Assembly: GCA_003503355.1 (NCBI GenBank)
Contig: DOCS01000090.1
Span: 6,948-17,540, forward strand
Length of the DNA: 10,593 nt
Direction: 5' to 3'
Source: Opitutia bacterium
GTDB lineage: Bacteria > Verrucomicrobiota > Verrucomicrobiia > Opitutales > Coraliomargaritaceae
Positions within the stretch are counted from its first letter, which is position 1, and every line of letters begins with the position of its first letter. This document shows positions 1-8,386 of the stretch, piece after piece. The translations under genes and the position numbers were made by a program. The notes beneath the pieces were generated by a model. The model saw nothing but the letters and a program-made list of their open reading frames with translations. It made no database searches and was not told the origin of the DNA.

Positions 1-575
<575 letters not shown>

Positions 576-579
576 GACC

Positions 580-2301
580 ATGAACATTCAAAGCATAGTC
601 GAAAATATCACCATCAACATTGATGGGCAGGCCGTTGATGTGCCGAAGGGCGTCAACATCATCGAGGCGGTGAAAATTGCAGGAAAGGGCAAAGAAGTAC
701 CGCACTACTGCTACCACCCGAAGCTTTCGATCGCCGGAAACTGCCGTATGTGTATGGTCGAAATGGGCATGCCGATGCGCGACCGCGCGACGGGCGAGGC
801 GATCCTCGGCGAGGATGGCGTGCAAAAGATCGGTTGGATGCCCAAGCCCACGATCGCTTGCGCAACCAACGCCTCTCCAGGTATGCACATCAAGACAAAT
901 TCACCGATGGTGAAGGAGTCCCGCAATGGCGTCACCGAATTCCTACTGATCAATCACCCGCTCGATTGCCCGATCTGCGACCAGGCGGGCGAGTGCCGCT
1001 TGCAGGAGTTTTCCGCCGAGCATGGCCGCGGTTACAGCCGTTTTATCGAGCAAAAAAATGTAAAGCCGAAGCGCACCAAGCTCGGTTCGCGTGTCACACT
1101 TGATGATGAGCGCTGCATCCTTTGCTCGCGTTGCGTACGCTTTAGTAAAGAAGTGGCGGGCGATGACGTGCTTGGCTTTGTCGACCGTGGCACGTATTCC
1201 ACGCTGACTTGCTATCCGGGCAAAGAGCTGGAGCACAATTACTCGCTCAACACCGTTGATATTTGCCCAGTTGGGGCACTGACCAGCACCGATTTCCGTT
1301 TCAAGATGCGCGTATGGTTCCTGAAGCGCACCAATAGTATCTGCACCGAAAGTAGTGTCGGCGCGAATTCAGAGATCTGGAGCCGTGAAGGTAAGATCTA
1401 CCGTGTCACGCCACGCCGTAACGACGCGGTCAATGATACGTGGATGACTGACACCGGTCGCGAAATTTTCAAAGCCGTCGAGTCGGAGGATCGCCTCACG
1501 CATTACACCATCGATGGGGTGCACCAGACCGACGACGAAACCGCAGTTGCGGCTGCCAAATTGCTCAAGTCCGGCAATGTGGCACTCATCGGTTCAGCGC
1601 AAAGTTCCGTTGAAGAACAGTATTTCTACAAACTGATCGCCGATCGCAGCGAGGCTTCGGTTTCGCTGATCAGCCATATCGGGGCAGGGGATGGCATTCT
1701 CCTCTCCGAAGACCGCACGCCGAATCTACGCGGTGCGCTGCTCAATGGCCTGATCGCCAAACTTCCTGAAGCGGATCTGGCTGCCACCGCGCGTGGGATT
1801 CAATCCGGCGCAGTGAAGACACTCGTGGTGGTCAATCAAGATGTCACCGAGCTTGGCATTCCGGCCGACCTGCTTGCCAAGGTGAAAGTGATCTACTTCG
1901 GCACGCATGCCAATGAGACCAGCAAAGTGGCCGATGTGGTATGCCCGTCATTAATGGTGTTCGAAAAAGACGGTTCCTTTGTTAACCAAAGCTTCCGTCT
2001 GCAGAAATTCAAGGCAGCGGTGCCCGGGCCCCGTGGGATCCATTCGGATTTCTCGGTCTTGGAAAAGATCGTTGCCGCGTTGGACGATGAACAGCCCGCA
2101 GCGCCGACACTCGATGGTGTGTGGCAGCAAATCGCCGAAAATGTGAGTGCCTTTACCGCACAGAGCTGGCGCGGAATTTCGGATGAGGGCATCGCGCTCG
2201 ATCCGGCAGCGTTCCTAGACCTGCCTTTCGTTGAAACCAAGAATTTGAAATTCGATCCAGTCGCGTTCAAGGAGGCGCAAGCTGCTAGCGCTCAAGCTTA
2301 A
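580..2301 (+). CDS. nuoG: NADH-quinone oxidoreductase subunit G (short form, no N7 cluster)
   Basis: NuoG is the large iron-sulfur subunit of the peripheral arm and relays electrons from NuoF towards NuoI. At 573 aa it is short (E. coli 908, Thermus Nqo3 783, mitochondrial 75 kDa ~700). The N-terminal ferredoxin domain carries the [2Fe-2S] N1b ligands C44, C55, C58 and C94. The His/Cys [4Fe-4S] cluster N5 is H126, C130, C133 and C139 (NHPLDCPICDQAGEC). N4 is C179, C182, C185 and C229 (DICPVGAL). The molybdopterin-oxidoreductase-like domain begins near residue 250. There the optional N7 motif is degraded: only C255 remains, with S258, A262 and T290 at the other ligand positions. The C-terminal domain still shows the family segment around FEKDGSFVNQ (~residue 460). 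The ATG at 580 gives the full ferredoxin domain; AAGGAG at 555-560 is 19 nt away, too far for a standard ribosome site, so coupling to nuoF is likely. Confidence 0.97.
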   Translation: MNIQSIVENITINIDGQAVDVPKGVNIIEAVKIAGKGKEVPHYCYHPKLSIAGNCRMCMVEMGMPMRDRATGEAILGEDGVQKIGWMPKPTIACATNASPGMHIKTNSPMVKESRNGVTEFLLINHPLDCPICDQAGECRLQEFSAEHGRGYSRFIEQKNVKPKRTKLGSRVTLDDERCILCSRCVRFSKEVAGDDVLGFVDRGTYSTLTCYPGKELEHNYSLNTVDICPVGALTSTDFRFKMRVWFLKRTNSICTESSVGANSEIWSREGKIYRVTPRRNDAVNDTWMTDTGREIFKAVESEDRLTHYTIDGVHQTDDETAVAAAKLLKSGNVALIGSAQSSVEEQYFYKLIADRSEASVSLISHIGAGDGILLSEDRTPNLRGALLNGLIAKLPEADLAATARGIQSGAVKTLVVVNQDVTELGIPADLLAKVKVIYFGTHANETSKVADVVCPSLMVFEKDGSFVNQSFRLQKFKAAVPGPRGIHSDFSVLEKIVAALDDEQPAAPTLDGVWQQIAENVSAFTAQSWRGISDEGIALDPAAFLDLPFVETKNLKFDPVAFKEAQAASAQA

Positions 2302-2316
2302 AGCACATTGCCGCAT

Positions 2317-3429
2317 ATGGACTCTTTAACAAACATACTTCCGATCCTATTGCCGATTGCTTTCGCAGTTGCGATGATCTCCGTGTTCATGGGGCTGTGC
2401 AGTTACTCGGTGCTTGCCGAGCGCAAAGTCTCTAGTTGGATTCAAGGCCGTGTCGGCCCGAATCGCACACGCTTACCGCTGCTCGGGCACATCCCGATTA
2501 TTGGTAACTTGCTTACCAAGCTAGGTGTCTTTCAGCCGGCCGCCGATGGTTTGAAGTTCCTCTTCAAGGAGGAAATCACGCCCGGGCACGTGAAGGTTGG
2601 CTATTACTACCTCGCTCCGATCTTGGCCCTCGCACCGGCTTTGACCACCATGGTGGTGCTGCCGTTTGGCCGCTATGTCGACCCGATGGGTGTTGTACAG
2701 CCGATCGTGTTGGCGAATATCGACGTCGGCATGCTCTTCATTCTCGCCGTTTCGTCGCTCGGTGTGTACGGCATCGTTTTGGCCGGTTGGTCCTCTAACA
2801 GTAAGTATCCGTTCCTCGGTGCCATTCGTGCTTCAGCGCAAATGATCTCGTATGAATTGGCGATGGGACTCTCCATTTTGCCGGTATTCATGTGGGCATC
2901 GTCTCCTGGGTCCGACTACGGTCTCTCCCTGTTCGGCGTGGTCGAAGCACAGTCCGGTCTGTGGTTGGTGTTGTGGCAGCCACTGTCCGCGCTGATTTTC
3001 CTCGTTTCGGTGTTTGCCGAGACCAACCGTCTGCCGTTCGATATGGCGGAGTCAGAAACCGACCTGGTTGGTGGTTTCCATACCGAATATGGCTGTTTCA
3101 AATTCGGCCTGTTCTTCGTTGCCGAATACGCACACGTGATCATGGGATCGGCGTTGTTCGTCCTGCTGTTCCTCGGCGGCTGGAACTTTCTGCCAGGCAT
3201 CGCCGATCCGTGGTCGGATAGCAACTTCGGTGCGGTGCTCTCTGTGCTCTGGTTCATGGGCAAGGTGTTTGCCATGATTTTCTTCTTTATCTGGGTACGT
3301 TGGACGCTGCCGCGTTTCCGCTATGACCAAGTGATGTCGTTGGGGTGGAAGATCTTGCTCCCTCTGGCGATCGGTAATCTTATCTTCAATACGCTGCTCA
3401 TCGCATTACGCGACACGGTCGGCTTCTAA
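2317..3429 (+). CDS. nuoH: NADH-quinone oxidoreductase subunit H
   Basis: NuoH (370 aa from the ATG at 2317) is the membrane subunit that, with NuoB/D/I, forms the quinone chamber and connects it to the proton-pumping arm; about eight membrane helices are expected. Family signatures seen are AERKVSSWIQGRVGPNR (residues 34-50), QPAADGLKFLFKEEITPG (73-90), SAQMISYELAMGLS (173-185) and FAETNRLPFDMAE (233-245), followed by GGFHTEYGCFKFGLFFVAEYA (acidic loop lining the quinone site). Between RVGPNR and the QPxADG motif there are about 22 residues, where the usual spacing is about 7-8, so this loop is extended. A TTG at 2308 is in frame three codons upstream, but ATG 2317 is preferred: it gives the usual short N-terminus and lies 15 bp after the nuoG stop. 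No Shine-Dalgarno sequence is visible. Confidence 0.96.
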   Translation: MDSLTNILPILLPIAFAVAMISVFMGLCSYSVLAERKVSSWIQGRVGPNRTRLPLLGHIPIIGNLLTKLGVFQPAADGLKFLFKEEITPGHVKVGYYYLAPILALAPALTTMVVLPFGRYVDPMGVVQPIVLANIDVGMLFILAVSSLGVYGIVLAGWSSNSKYPFLGAIRASAQMISYELAMGLSILPVFMWASSPGSDYGLSLFGVVEAQSGLWLVLWQPLSALIFLVSVFAETNRLPFDMAESETDLVGGFHTEYGCFKFGLFFVAEYAHVIMGSALFVLLFLGGWNFLPGIADPWSDSNFGAVLSVLWFMGKVFAMIFFFIWVRWTLPRFRYDQVMSLGWKILLPLAIGNLIFNTLLIALRDTVGF

Positions 3430-3441
3430 ACCGCATCAAGT

Positions 3442-3990
3442 ATGGCTAAAACAAAAGTTCTAGAGCGTAAGCCGCTCACTTTCGCGGAGAAAACATTCAT
3501 CCCGCAGATTGTCACAGGGTTGAAAACGACCCTGACGGCGATGTTTGATAAGACGATTACGCTTCAGTATCCTGAAGAGCGTCCCGTCATTTCTGAAAAC
3601 TATCGTGGCGTACCGACACTGGTCAAAGACCCGGCGGGTCGCGAAAAGTGTGTATCGTGCCAGCTGTGCGAGTTCGTATGCCCGCCCAAGGCGATTCGAA
3701 TCACTCCTGGTGAGATCGATGCCGAAGCCGAGCCCGAGCGCGCACACGTGGAAAAGGCGCCGCAGGAATTCGAAATTAACATGCTGCGCTGCATCTACTG
3801 CGGCCTGTGTCAGGAAGTCTGCCCCGAAGAGGCGATCTTTCTGCAGGATATTTTCTCGCTGTCTGGTTACAGCCGCGAGGAGATGATCAATAAAAAAGAC
3901 AAACTCTATGAGTTGGGCGGCACTTTGCCGGATCGTCACCACAAGTGGGACAAGAAAAAGGCAGCTGAGGAAGCGGGCAACGCCCACTGA
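3442..3990 (+). CDS. nuoI: NADH-quinone oxidoreductase subunit I
   Basis: NuoI is the 8Fe ferredoxin-like subunit holding clusters N6a and N6b, which pass electrons from NuoG to N2 in NuoB next to the quinone site. The 182-residue product has two complete CxxCxxCxxxCP motifs: C70/C73/C76/C80 (CVSCQLCEFVCPPKAI) and C117/C120/C123/C127 (CIYCGLCQEVCPEEAI). The N-terminal ~40 residues, including the QIVTGLKTTL segment, are the usual amphipathic region lying against the membrane arm. The loop between the clusters (EIDAEAEPERAHVEKAPQEF) is longer and more acidic than in many homologues. The C-terminal tail is rich in lysine and glutamate. It begins 12 bp after the nuoH stop, has no visible Shine-Dalgarno sequence, and ends with TGA. 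Confidence 0.97.
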   Translation: MAKTKVLERKPLTFAEKTFIPQIVTGLKTTLTAMFDKTITLQYPEERPVISENYRGVPTLVKDPAGREKCVSCQLCEFVCPPKAIRITPGEIDAEAEPERAHVEKAPQEFEINMLRCIYCGLCQEVCPEEAIFLQDIFSLSGYSREEMINKKDKLYELGGTLPDRHHKWDKKKAAEEAGNAH

Positions 3991-4025
3991 TCCACTCGTA
4001 ACTTTTAATTTTTAATTATTCTCAC

Positions 4026-4583
4026 ATGTTAGACATACTGTTTTACGTTTTTTCAGCGATCACGCTGATCGCGGCAGTGCTCATGGTCCTCAGCCCAAAT
4101 GCGGTGAACGGAGCCATGTGCATGATCGTCGCTTTCCTCGGCACGGCTGCGCTGTTCGTTTTGCTGGAAGCTTACTTCCTCGCGATCCTTCAAGTGTTGG
4201 TCTATGCGGGCGCAGTGATGGTGCTGTTCCTATTCATTATAATGCTGCTGGATGTCGAGAAAGGCGAGGGCGGCAATGAGTATAAGGACAAGTTCACGTT
4301 GGCTGCGGCCGCCGTTGGTTTCCTGTTGGCCGTGATTCTGATCTGCAGCGCTTTCTCCGGTGCGCATTTGCCAGAGCCGACGCTCAACCCTGTGACTGAA
4401 AATCCGACTGTGTTCGATGCTGGTATTCCGTTTACCACTTCCGCCAAGTCCTTTGGTTACAGCCTCTTTACCAAATATATGCTACCGTTTCAAGTGACGG
4501 GCTTTCTTCTCCTTGCCGCTATGATCGGTGTGATCGTCGTGTCTAAGAAGCATGAGGTCGTGGAGGAATCGGATCATTCTTAA
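4026..4583 (+). CDS. nuoJ: NADH-quinone oxidoreductase subunit J
   Basis: NuoJ (185 aa) is a small membrane subunit between NuoH and the antiporter-like subunits; its third helix contains the pi-bulge that is remodelled during coupling. Hydrophobic segments are at about residues 3-22, 28-48, 53-75, 90-110 and 155-172, matching the five-helix family pattern. The family signature around LQVLVYAGAVMVLFLFIIML (helix 3, ~56-75) is complete, with the conserved tyrosine and GAVMVLF core. A periplasmic-side loop (about residues 111-150) links helices 4 and 5. The 35-bp gap after nuoI (3991-4025) is strikingly AT-rich with no Shine-Dalgarno sequence; nothing else is recognisable in it. The ATG at 4026 gives the standard N-terminus. 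The stop is TAA at 4581-4583. Confidence 0.96.
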   Translation: MLDILFYVFSAITLIAAVLMVLSPNAVNGAMCMIVAFLGTAALFVLLEAYFLAILQVLVYAGAVMVLFLFIIMLLDVEKGEGGNEYKDKFTLAAAAVGFLLAVILICSAFSGAHLPEPTLNPVTENPTVFDAGIPFTTSAKSFGYSLFTKYMLPFQVTGFLLLAAMIGVIVVSKKHEVVEESDHS

Positions 4584-4595
4584 TTGCTAATTCTC

Positions 4596-4901
4596 ATGAC
4601 CGTCGGACTTAATGCTTTTATACTCGTGGCCGGACTGCTCTTTGCGGTTGGCCTGCTTGGGGTGCTCCTACGCCAGAACACGCTCGTCATCTACATGTCG
4701 CTGGAGCTGATGCTCAACGCCGTGAATTTGGCGTTGGTCGCATTCTCTCGCTACAACGGGACAATGGACGGCAACCTGTTCGTCTTTTTTATCATCACCG
4801 TGGCGGCTGCCGAAGTCGCCGTCGGCCTGGCAATCATCGTCGCACTGTTCCGACGTCGCCAGTCTGTAATGGTGGACCAATTAAACGCGCTGAGTCGCTA
4901 G
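4596..4901 (+). CDS. nuoK: NADH-quinone oxidoreductase subunit K
   Basis: NuoK (101 aa from ATG 4596) is a three-helix membrane subunit related to MrpC, forming part of the charged axis of complex I. The two conserved membrane glutamates are present: E37 in [15 protein letters not shown] (helix 2) and E73 in [20 protein letters not shown] (helix 3), equivalent to E. coli NuoK E36 and E72. The length matches the family (~100 aa). An in-frame TTG at 4584 would add four residues (to 105 aa), but it sits directly against the nuoJ stop and has no ribosome site at a proper distance, so the ATG 12 bp after nuoJ is chosen. No Shine-Dalgarno sequence is visible for either. The gene ends with TAG, 4 bp before nuoL. 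Confidence 0.95.
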   Translation: MTVGLNAFILVAGLLFAVGLLGVLLRQNTLVIYMSLELMLNAVNLALVAFSRYNGTMDGNLFVFFIITVAAAEVAVGLAIIVALFRRRQSVMVDQLNALSR

Positions 4902-4905
4902 TTCC

Positions 4906-6756
4906 ATGACCGCTACTCAAATTCTTCTCGCCGCTCTACTCACGCCGCTGCTTTCGGCAGCGTTAATTGCCTGCTTCCTTCGCCGCCGCGGAGTGCTCGC
5001 TTCGTTGCTTTCCGTCGCTGCCGCTGCCGGCATCTGCGCGTTCGCCTTTATGGCGATTCGCTCGGCTGATGGGGAAACGATTCGCGCCGCTGCTGAATGG
5101 TTGACGTTTGGCAACTTCACCGTGTCGATGGGCTTTCTGTTCGATAGCGTCGCCGCCACGATGCTGACGATGGTCGCCTTTGTCGGATTCCTGATCCACG
5201 TATTCAGTGTCGGCTACATGGCTGAGGATAAGGCCCGTGGCCGTTTCTTTGGCGGCCTTTCGATCTTCATGTTCTCGATGGTGGGGATTATCCTCGCGGA
5301 CAATTTGATCATGATTTTCGTGTTCTGGGAGCTGGTTGGTTTCAGCTCTTACATGTTGATCGGTCACTATCTTGATACTAACGAAGCCGCAGCTGCTTCG
5401 AAAAAGGCGTTCATCGTCAACCGCATCGGTGACCTTGGGTTTCTGGTCGGCATCGTGTACGCCTACTGGCATTTCGGCACCACCAACCTGGAAGCGATGT
5501 CATCGGCAGTGGCGATTAATCCGGGCTTGATCAATGCTGCGATCGCCGCGCTGTTGATGTGTGGCTTTATCGGCAAGTCGGCTCAGTTTCCATTGCACGT
5601 CTGGCTGCCGGACGCGATGGCGGGACCGACTCCGGTCTCGGCACTGATTCATGCTGCAACCATGGTTGCGGCTGGTGTGTACTTTCTAATTCGTATCGCC
5701 TTCCTCTTTCCTGAATCGGTACTCGGTGGCATTGCAATCCTAGGCACGTCAGTTGCGGTGTATGCTGGGTTCTGTGCCTATGGTCAGAACGATATTAAGA
5801 AAATTCTGGCGTACTCGACGCTCTCGCAACTCGGCTACATGTCCGCGGCCTTCGGTCTCGGTTTCCCAGGGATCGCACTCTTCCACTTGATCACCCACGC
5901 GTTCTTCAAGGCATTGCTGTTCCTTGGCGCTGGTTCGATCATTCATGGCTGCCACCACGAGCAAGATATTTTCAAGATGGGCGGTATCTTTAAGAAGATG
6001 CCGATCACTTCGATCACTTTCGTCATTGGTGTGCTCGCATTGTGCGGTGTCTACGGTCTGTCTGGTTTCTATTCGAAAGATGCGATTCTGATTGCGGCAG
6101 GCCTCGACGGCAAATGGCTGTTCATGCTGCTGACCGGTGGTGCATTCCTGACTGCTGGCTATATGGGCCGCTTGGTGTGGATCGTGTTCTTCGGTGCTCC
6201 CAAGTCCGAAGCGGCATCGCATGCGCACGAAAGCGGAGTGGCGATGTTGCTGCCGCTGATCGTGTTGGCGGTGCTGTCCGTTATCGGTGGCTGGCTTAAT
6301 GTCTGGCCTGAGTACTTGGCGCAATTCATTCAGCAGAGCAAAGAGGCACTGCATCATGTCGAAGGCTACGATGCGATGCACCACACTGTATTGATTTGGG
6401 GCTCGGCGGCATGGATCGTCGGCCTAGCAGGCTCGCTGTTCTTCTACGGGCTGGGCGCGAAAACGGACCGTTTGGAACAGGTTGCTAAGCCAGTTTACAC
6501 GTTTCTCAACGCGCGTCTGTGGTTCGACGAGATCTATGGTTTTTACGTCGCCAAGGTACAGCAGCGCCTCGCCGTACTGTTGAGCTTTCTCGATGTCTTC
6601 CTGATCAAGGGCATTTTCGTCCGCGGCAGTGCCGGTTTGGTCGGTCTGCTCGGTATGTGCTCTCGCTCGCTGCACGTTGGTAATCTACATGGGTATGTTT
6701 ACTGGTTCCTTGCTGGATTCCTGCTCCTCTGGGCGCTGGCTGCCGGCGTGTTGTAG
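4906..6756 (+). CDS. nuoL: NADH-quinone oxidoreductase subunit L
   Basis: NuoL is the distal antiporter-like subunit, homologous to MrpA, and one of the ion-translocation modules. The 616 aa length matches E. coli (613). The key charges are in place: E142 in FWELVGFSSYMLIG (helix 5), D176 in NRIGDLGF, K224 in GKSAQFPLHVWLPDAMAGP (helix 7), the segment ALIHAATMVAAGVY (helix 8), K335 in THAFFKALLFLGAG, and K391 in GLSGFYSKDAIL (helix 12). The C-terminus contains the RLWFDEIYGFYV region followed by the amphipathic lateral helix and a final membrane helix (about 595-616), so the lateral arm is complete. It starts 4 bp after nuoK without a Shine-Dalgarno sequence, which suggests translational coupling, and ends with TAG. 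Confidence 0.97.
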   Translation: MTATQILLAALLTPLLSAALIACFLRRRGVLASLLSVAAAAGICAFAFMAIRSADGETIRAAAEWLTFGNFTVSMGFLFDSVAATMLTMVAFVGFLIHVFSVGYMAEDKARGRFFGGLSIFMFSMVGIILADNLIMIFVFWELVGFSSYMLIGHYLDTNEAAAASKKAFIVNRIGDLGFLVGIVYAYWHFGTTNLEAMSSAVAINPGLINAAIAALLMCGFIGKSAQFPLHVWLPDAMAGPTPVSALIHAATMVAAGVYFLIRIAFLFPESVLGGIAILGTSVAVYAGFCAYGQNDIKKILAYSTLSQLGYMSAAFGLGFPGIALFHLITHAFFKALLFLGAGSIIHGCHHEQDIFKMGGIFKKMPITSITFVIGVLALCGVYGLSGFYSKDAILIAAGLDGKWLFMLLTGGAFLTAGYMGRLVWIVFFGAPKSEAASHAHESGVAMLLPLIVLAVLSVIGGWLNVWPEYLAQFIQQSKEALHHVEGYDAMHHTVLIWGSAAWIVGLAGSLFFYGLGAKTDRLEQVAKPVYTFLNARLWFDEIYGFYVAKVQQRLAVLLSFLDVFLIKGIFVRGSAGLVGLLGMCSRSLHVGNLHGYVYWFLAGFLLLWALAAGVL

Positions 6757-6796
6757 ATCGATCAGAAATTGGTGAAAGAATAAATTTAAGATAGCA

Positions 6797-8386
6797 ATGA
6801 CATCCGTCGACACATCCTCACTGTACCTCCTTACAGCAATTATCGCGCCCCTCGTGGCGGGGCTAATTCTGCTGTTTGGATCCCGTTTTAGCACCACAAC
6901 GATACGCGCAGTCGGAGCCTTTGGCTTCAGCTTGCCACTAATTATCGGTTTGCTGCTTTACTGCCGCTTCGAACCGTCGTTGGTCGGTGGTTACAATTTC
7001 GAACTGTGCCTGCCCACTGGTTTGCAAGCAGTCGGGATTTATTTGCACCTCGGCCTGAACGGTATTTCGATGCCACTCTTCCTGCTCGCAGGCGTCGTTG
7101 GCCTTGCCGCCGGTTTGTATGCGATGTATTCCAATGCCGAGCGCCCGCACCTGTACCTCGCGCTGCTGCTCTTTATGCTGGGCGGCTTGATGGGCACCTT
7201 CGCTTCGGTGGACATCTTTTTCTTCTACTTCTTCCACGAGTTTGCACTGATCCCGACCTTTATCATGATCGGTGTCTGGGGCGGCGCGGGTAAGCGCGGC
7301 GCAGCCATCGAGATGACGATTTACCTGACCCTCGGCGCACTGCTTTCGCTCCTCGGTCTGATCGCATTGTACGTGGAGAGTGGTGCGGATTCCTTCTCGC
7401 TGTTGGAACTTCGCAATTACTTAAGCGCACAGCCGCTGACTGACACGGTACAGAGTAACATCTTTGCGCTGTTGCTGTTCGGCTTCGGTATCCTGGTTTC
7501 GCTGTTTCCGTTTCACAGTTGGGCGCCCAAGGGGTATGCCACTGCGCCGACCGGTGCGGCGATGTTGCACGCCGGTGTGTTGAAGAAATTTGGTCTGTAC
7601 GGCCTGCTACAACTCGGCTGGCCGTTGTTGCCCGCCGGTGCCGCACATTGGTTCCCTTGGATCGTGTGGTTAGCGCTGGGCAACATTATCATCATCGGGC
7701 TAATTACCATGGCCCAAAAGGATGTGAAGATGATGCTTGGTTATAGTTCGGTCATGCACATGGGGTACGCCTTCCTCGGTATCGCGACCTTCTCTGCCGT
7801 TGGGGTGGGGGGCGCACTGTTGATGATGGTTGCGCACGGCCTATCCGTGGCACTGCTGTTCATGCTTTCGACCTGTATTTATCACCGCAGTCAAACTTTT
7901 GACATGTCGGCAATGGGCGGGCTGGCAACCAAGGCGCCGGTCTTGGCGGCATTCTTTGTCGCCGCAACCATGGCGAGTATCGGACTGCCCGGTTTTGGCA
8001 ATTTCTGGGGTGAGTTCACTATCTTTGCTGCGCTGGCTGAGACCGAGACCACCAGATGGATCGTGGCTCCGGCTGCGCTGGGTATCATTATCTCTGCCAT
8101 CTACGGCTTGCGTGCGGTGGCCAATATTTTCTACGGCCAACCGAGTGAAGCGTTTACCGAGCGTTTAAACAGCAATGAGATCGTGGACTTGAAGGGATTT
8201 GAACGATTCCCCGCCTTGATCCTGATTATCGCACTGATTCTGGTCGGTCTTTTCCCGCGCATCTTCTCGGATGCTGCCGACCTTGAGTTGACACAACTTT
8301 ACCCAACCAAGATCACTTTACCGACAATTGAAGTGAATGCGGCGCTGCCTCTCGCAGCTGAAGCCCACCAGGAGGTTACACACTAA
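6797..8386 (+). CDS. nuoM: NADH-quinone oxidoreductase subunit M (variant helix 7)
   Basis: NuoM is the central antiporter-like proton-translocating subunit (529 aa; E. coli 509). Family features include the helix-5 glutamate E148 in FFHEFALIPTF (E. coli E144), K264 in AGVLKKFGLYGLL on helix 8 (E. coli K265, with an extra neighbouring K263), the AQKDVKMMLGYSSVMHMGY segment (306-324), MVAHGLSVALLF (344-355), and E406 in GNFWGEFTIF on helix 12 (E. coli E407). The odd part is helix 7: the segment GILVSLFPFHSWAPKGY has a leucine (L233, CTG at 7493) where E. coli has the essential K234. The following PDAH-type motif is replaced by PKGY, which brings in K245. The 40-bp gap after nuoL is AT-rich with no clear Shine-Dalgarno sequence. 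The stop TAA shares its last base with the nuoN start codon (TAATG). Confidence 0.95.
   Translation: MTSVDTSSLYLLTAIIAPLVAGLILLFGSRFSTTTIRAVGAFGFSLPLIIGLLLYCRFEPSLVGGYNFELCLPTGLQAVGIYLHLGLNGISMPLFLLAGVVGLAAGLYAMYSNAERPHLYLALLLFMLGGLMGTFASVDIFFFYFFHEFALIPTFIMIGVWGGAGKRGAAIEMTIYLTLGALLSLLGLIALYVESGADSFSLLELRNYLSAQPLTDTVQSNIFALLLFGFGILVSLFPFHSWAPKGYATAPTGAAMLHAGVLKKFGLYGLLQLGWPLLPAGAAHWFPWIVWLALGNIIIIGLITMAQKDVKMMLGYSSVMHMGYAFLGIATFSAVGVGGALLMMVAHGLSVALLFMLSTCIYHRSQTFDMSAMGGLATKAPVLAAFFVAATMASIGLPGFGNFWGEFTIFAALAETETTRWIVAPAALGIIISAIYGLRAVANIFYGQPSEAFTERLNSNEIVDLKGFERFPALILIIALILVGLFPRIFSDAADLELTQLYPTKITLPTIEVNAALPLAAEAHQEVTH
8370..8375 (+). promoter_or_regulatory. Strong Shine-Dalgarno sequence for nuoN
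   Basis: AGGAGG lies inside the 3' end of nuoM, 10 nt before the nuoN ATG at 8386. It is the only canonical ribosome binding site in front of any of the eight complete nuo genes in the window. It sits at the one junction where the stop and start codons overlap. Confidence 0.85.

Noticed and set aside
1052..1058. Run of seven A in nuoG as a slippage or frameshift site
   Set aside because: The frame stays open and conserved on both sides, and no downstream stem or alternative product is apparent.
2308..2316. TTG start for nuoH, three codons before the ATG
   Set aside because: An ATG follows in frame and gives the normal N-terminus; no ribosome site favours the TTG.
3460..3987. A 175-codon open frame antisense to nuoI
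   Set aside because: It mirrors nuoI almost exactly, has no family resemblance or own start signal, and arises from codon bias; nuoI has both complete 4Fe-4S motifs.
3991..4025. Possible internal promoter in the AT-rich nuoI-nuoJ gap
   Set aside because: No paired -35/-10 elements can be made out. The AT-richness alone is equally well explained as an unstructured translation leader.
4584..4595. TTG start for nuoK, directly after the nuoJ stop
   Set aside because: ATG 4596 gives the family length of 101 aa. The upstream GGAGG at 4562-4566 is 17 nt from the TTG, too far to decide for it.
5749..6384. A 211-codon open frame antisense to nuoL
   Set aside because: Its composition (rich in H, Q, R, E) is typical of an antisense shadow of a hydrophobic membrane protein; no known motif is seen.
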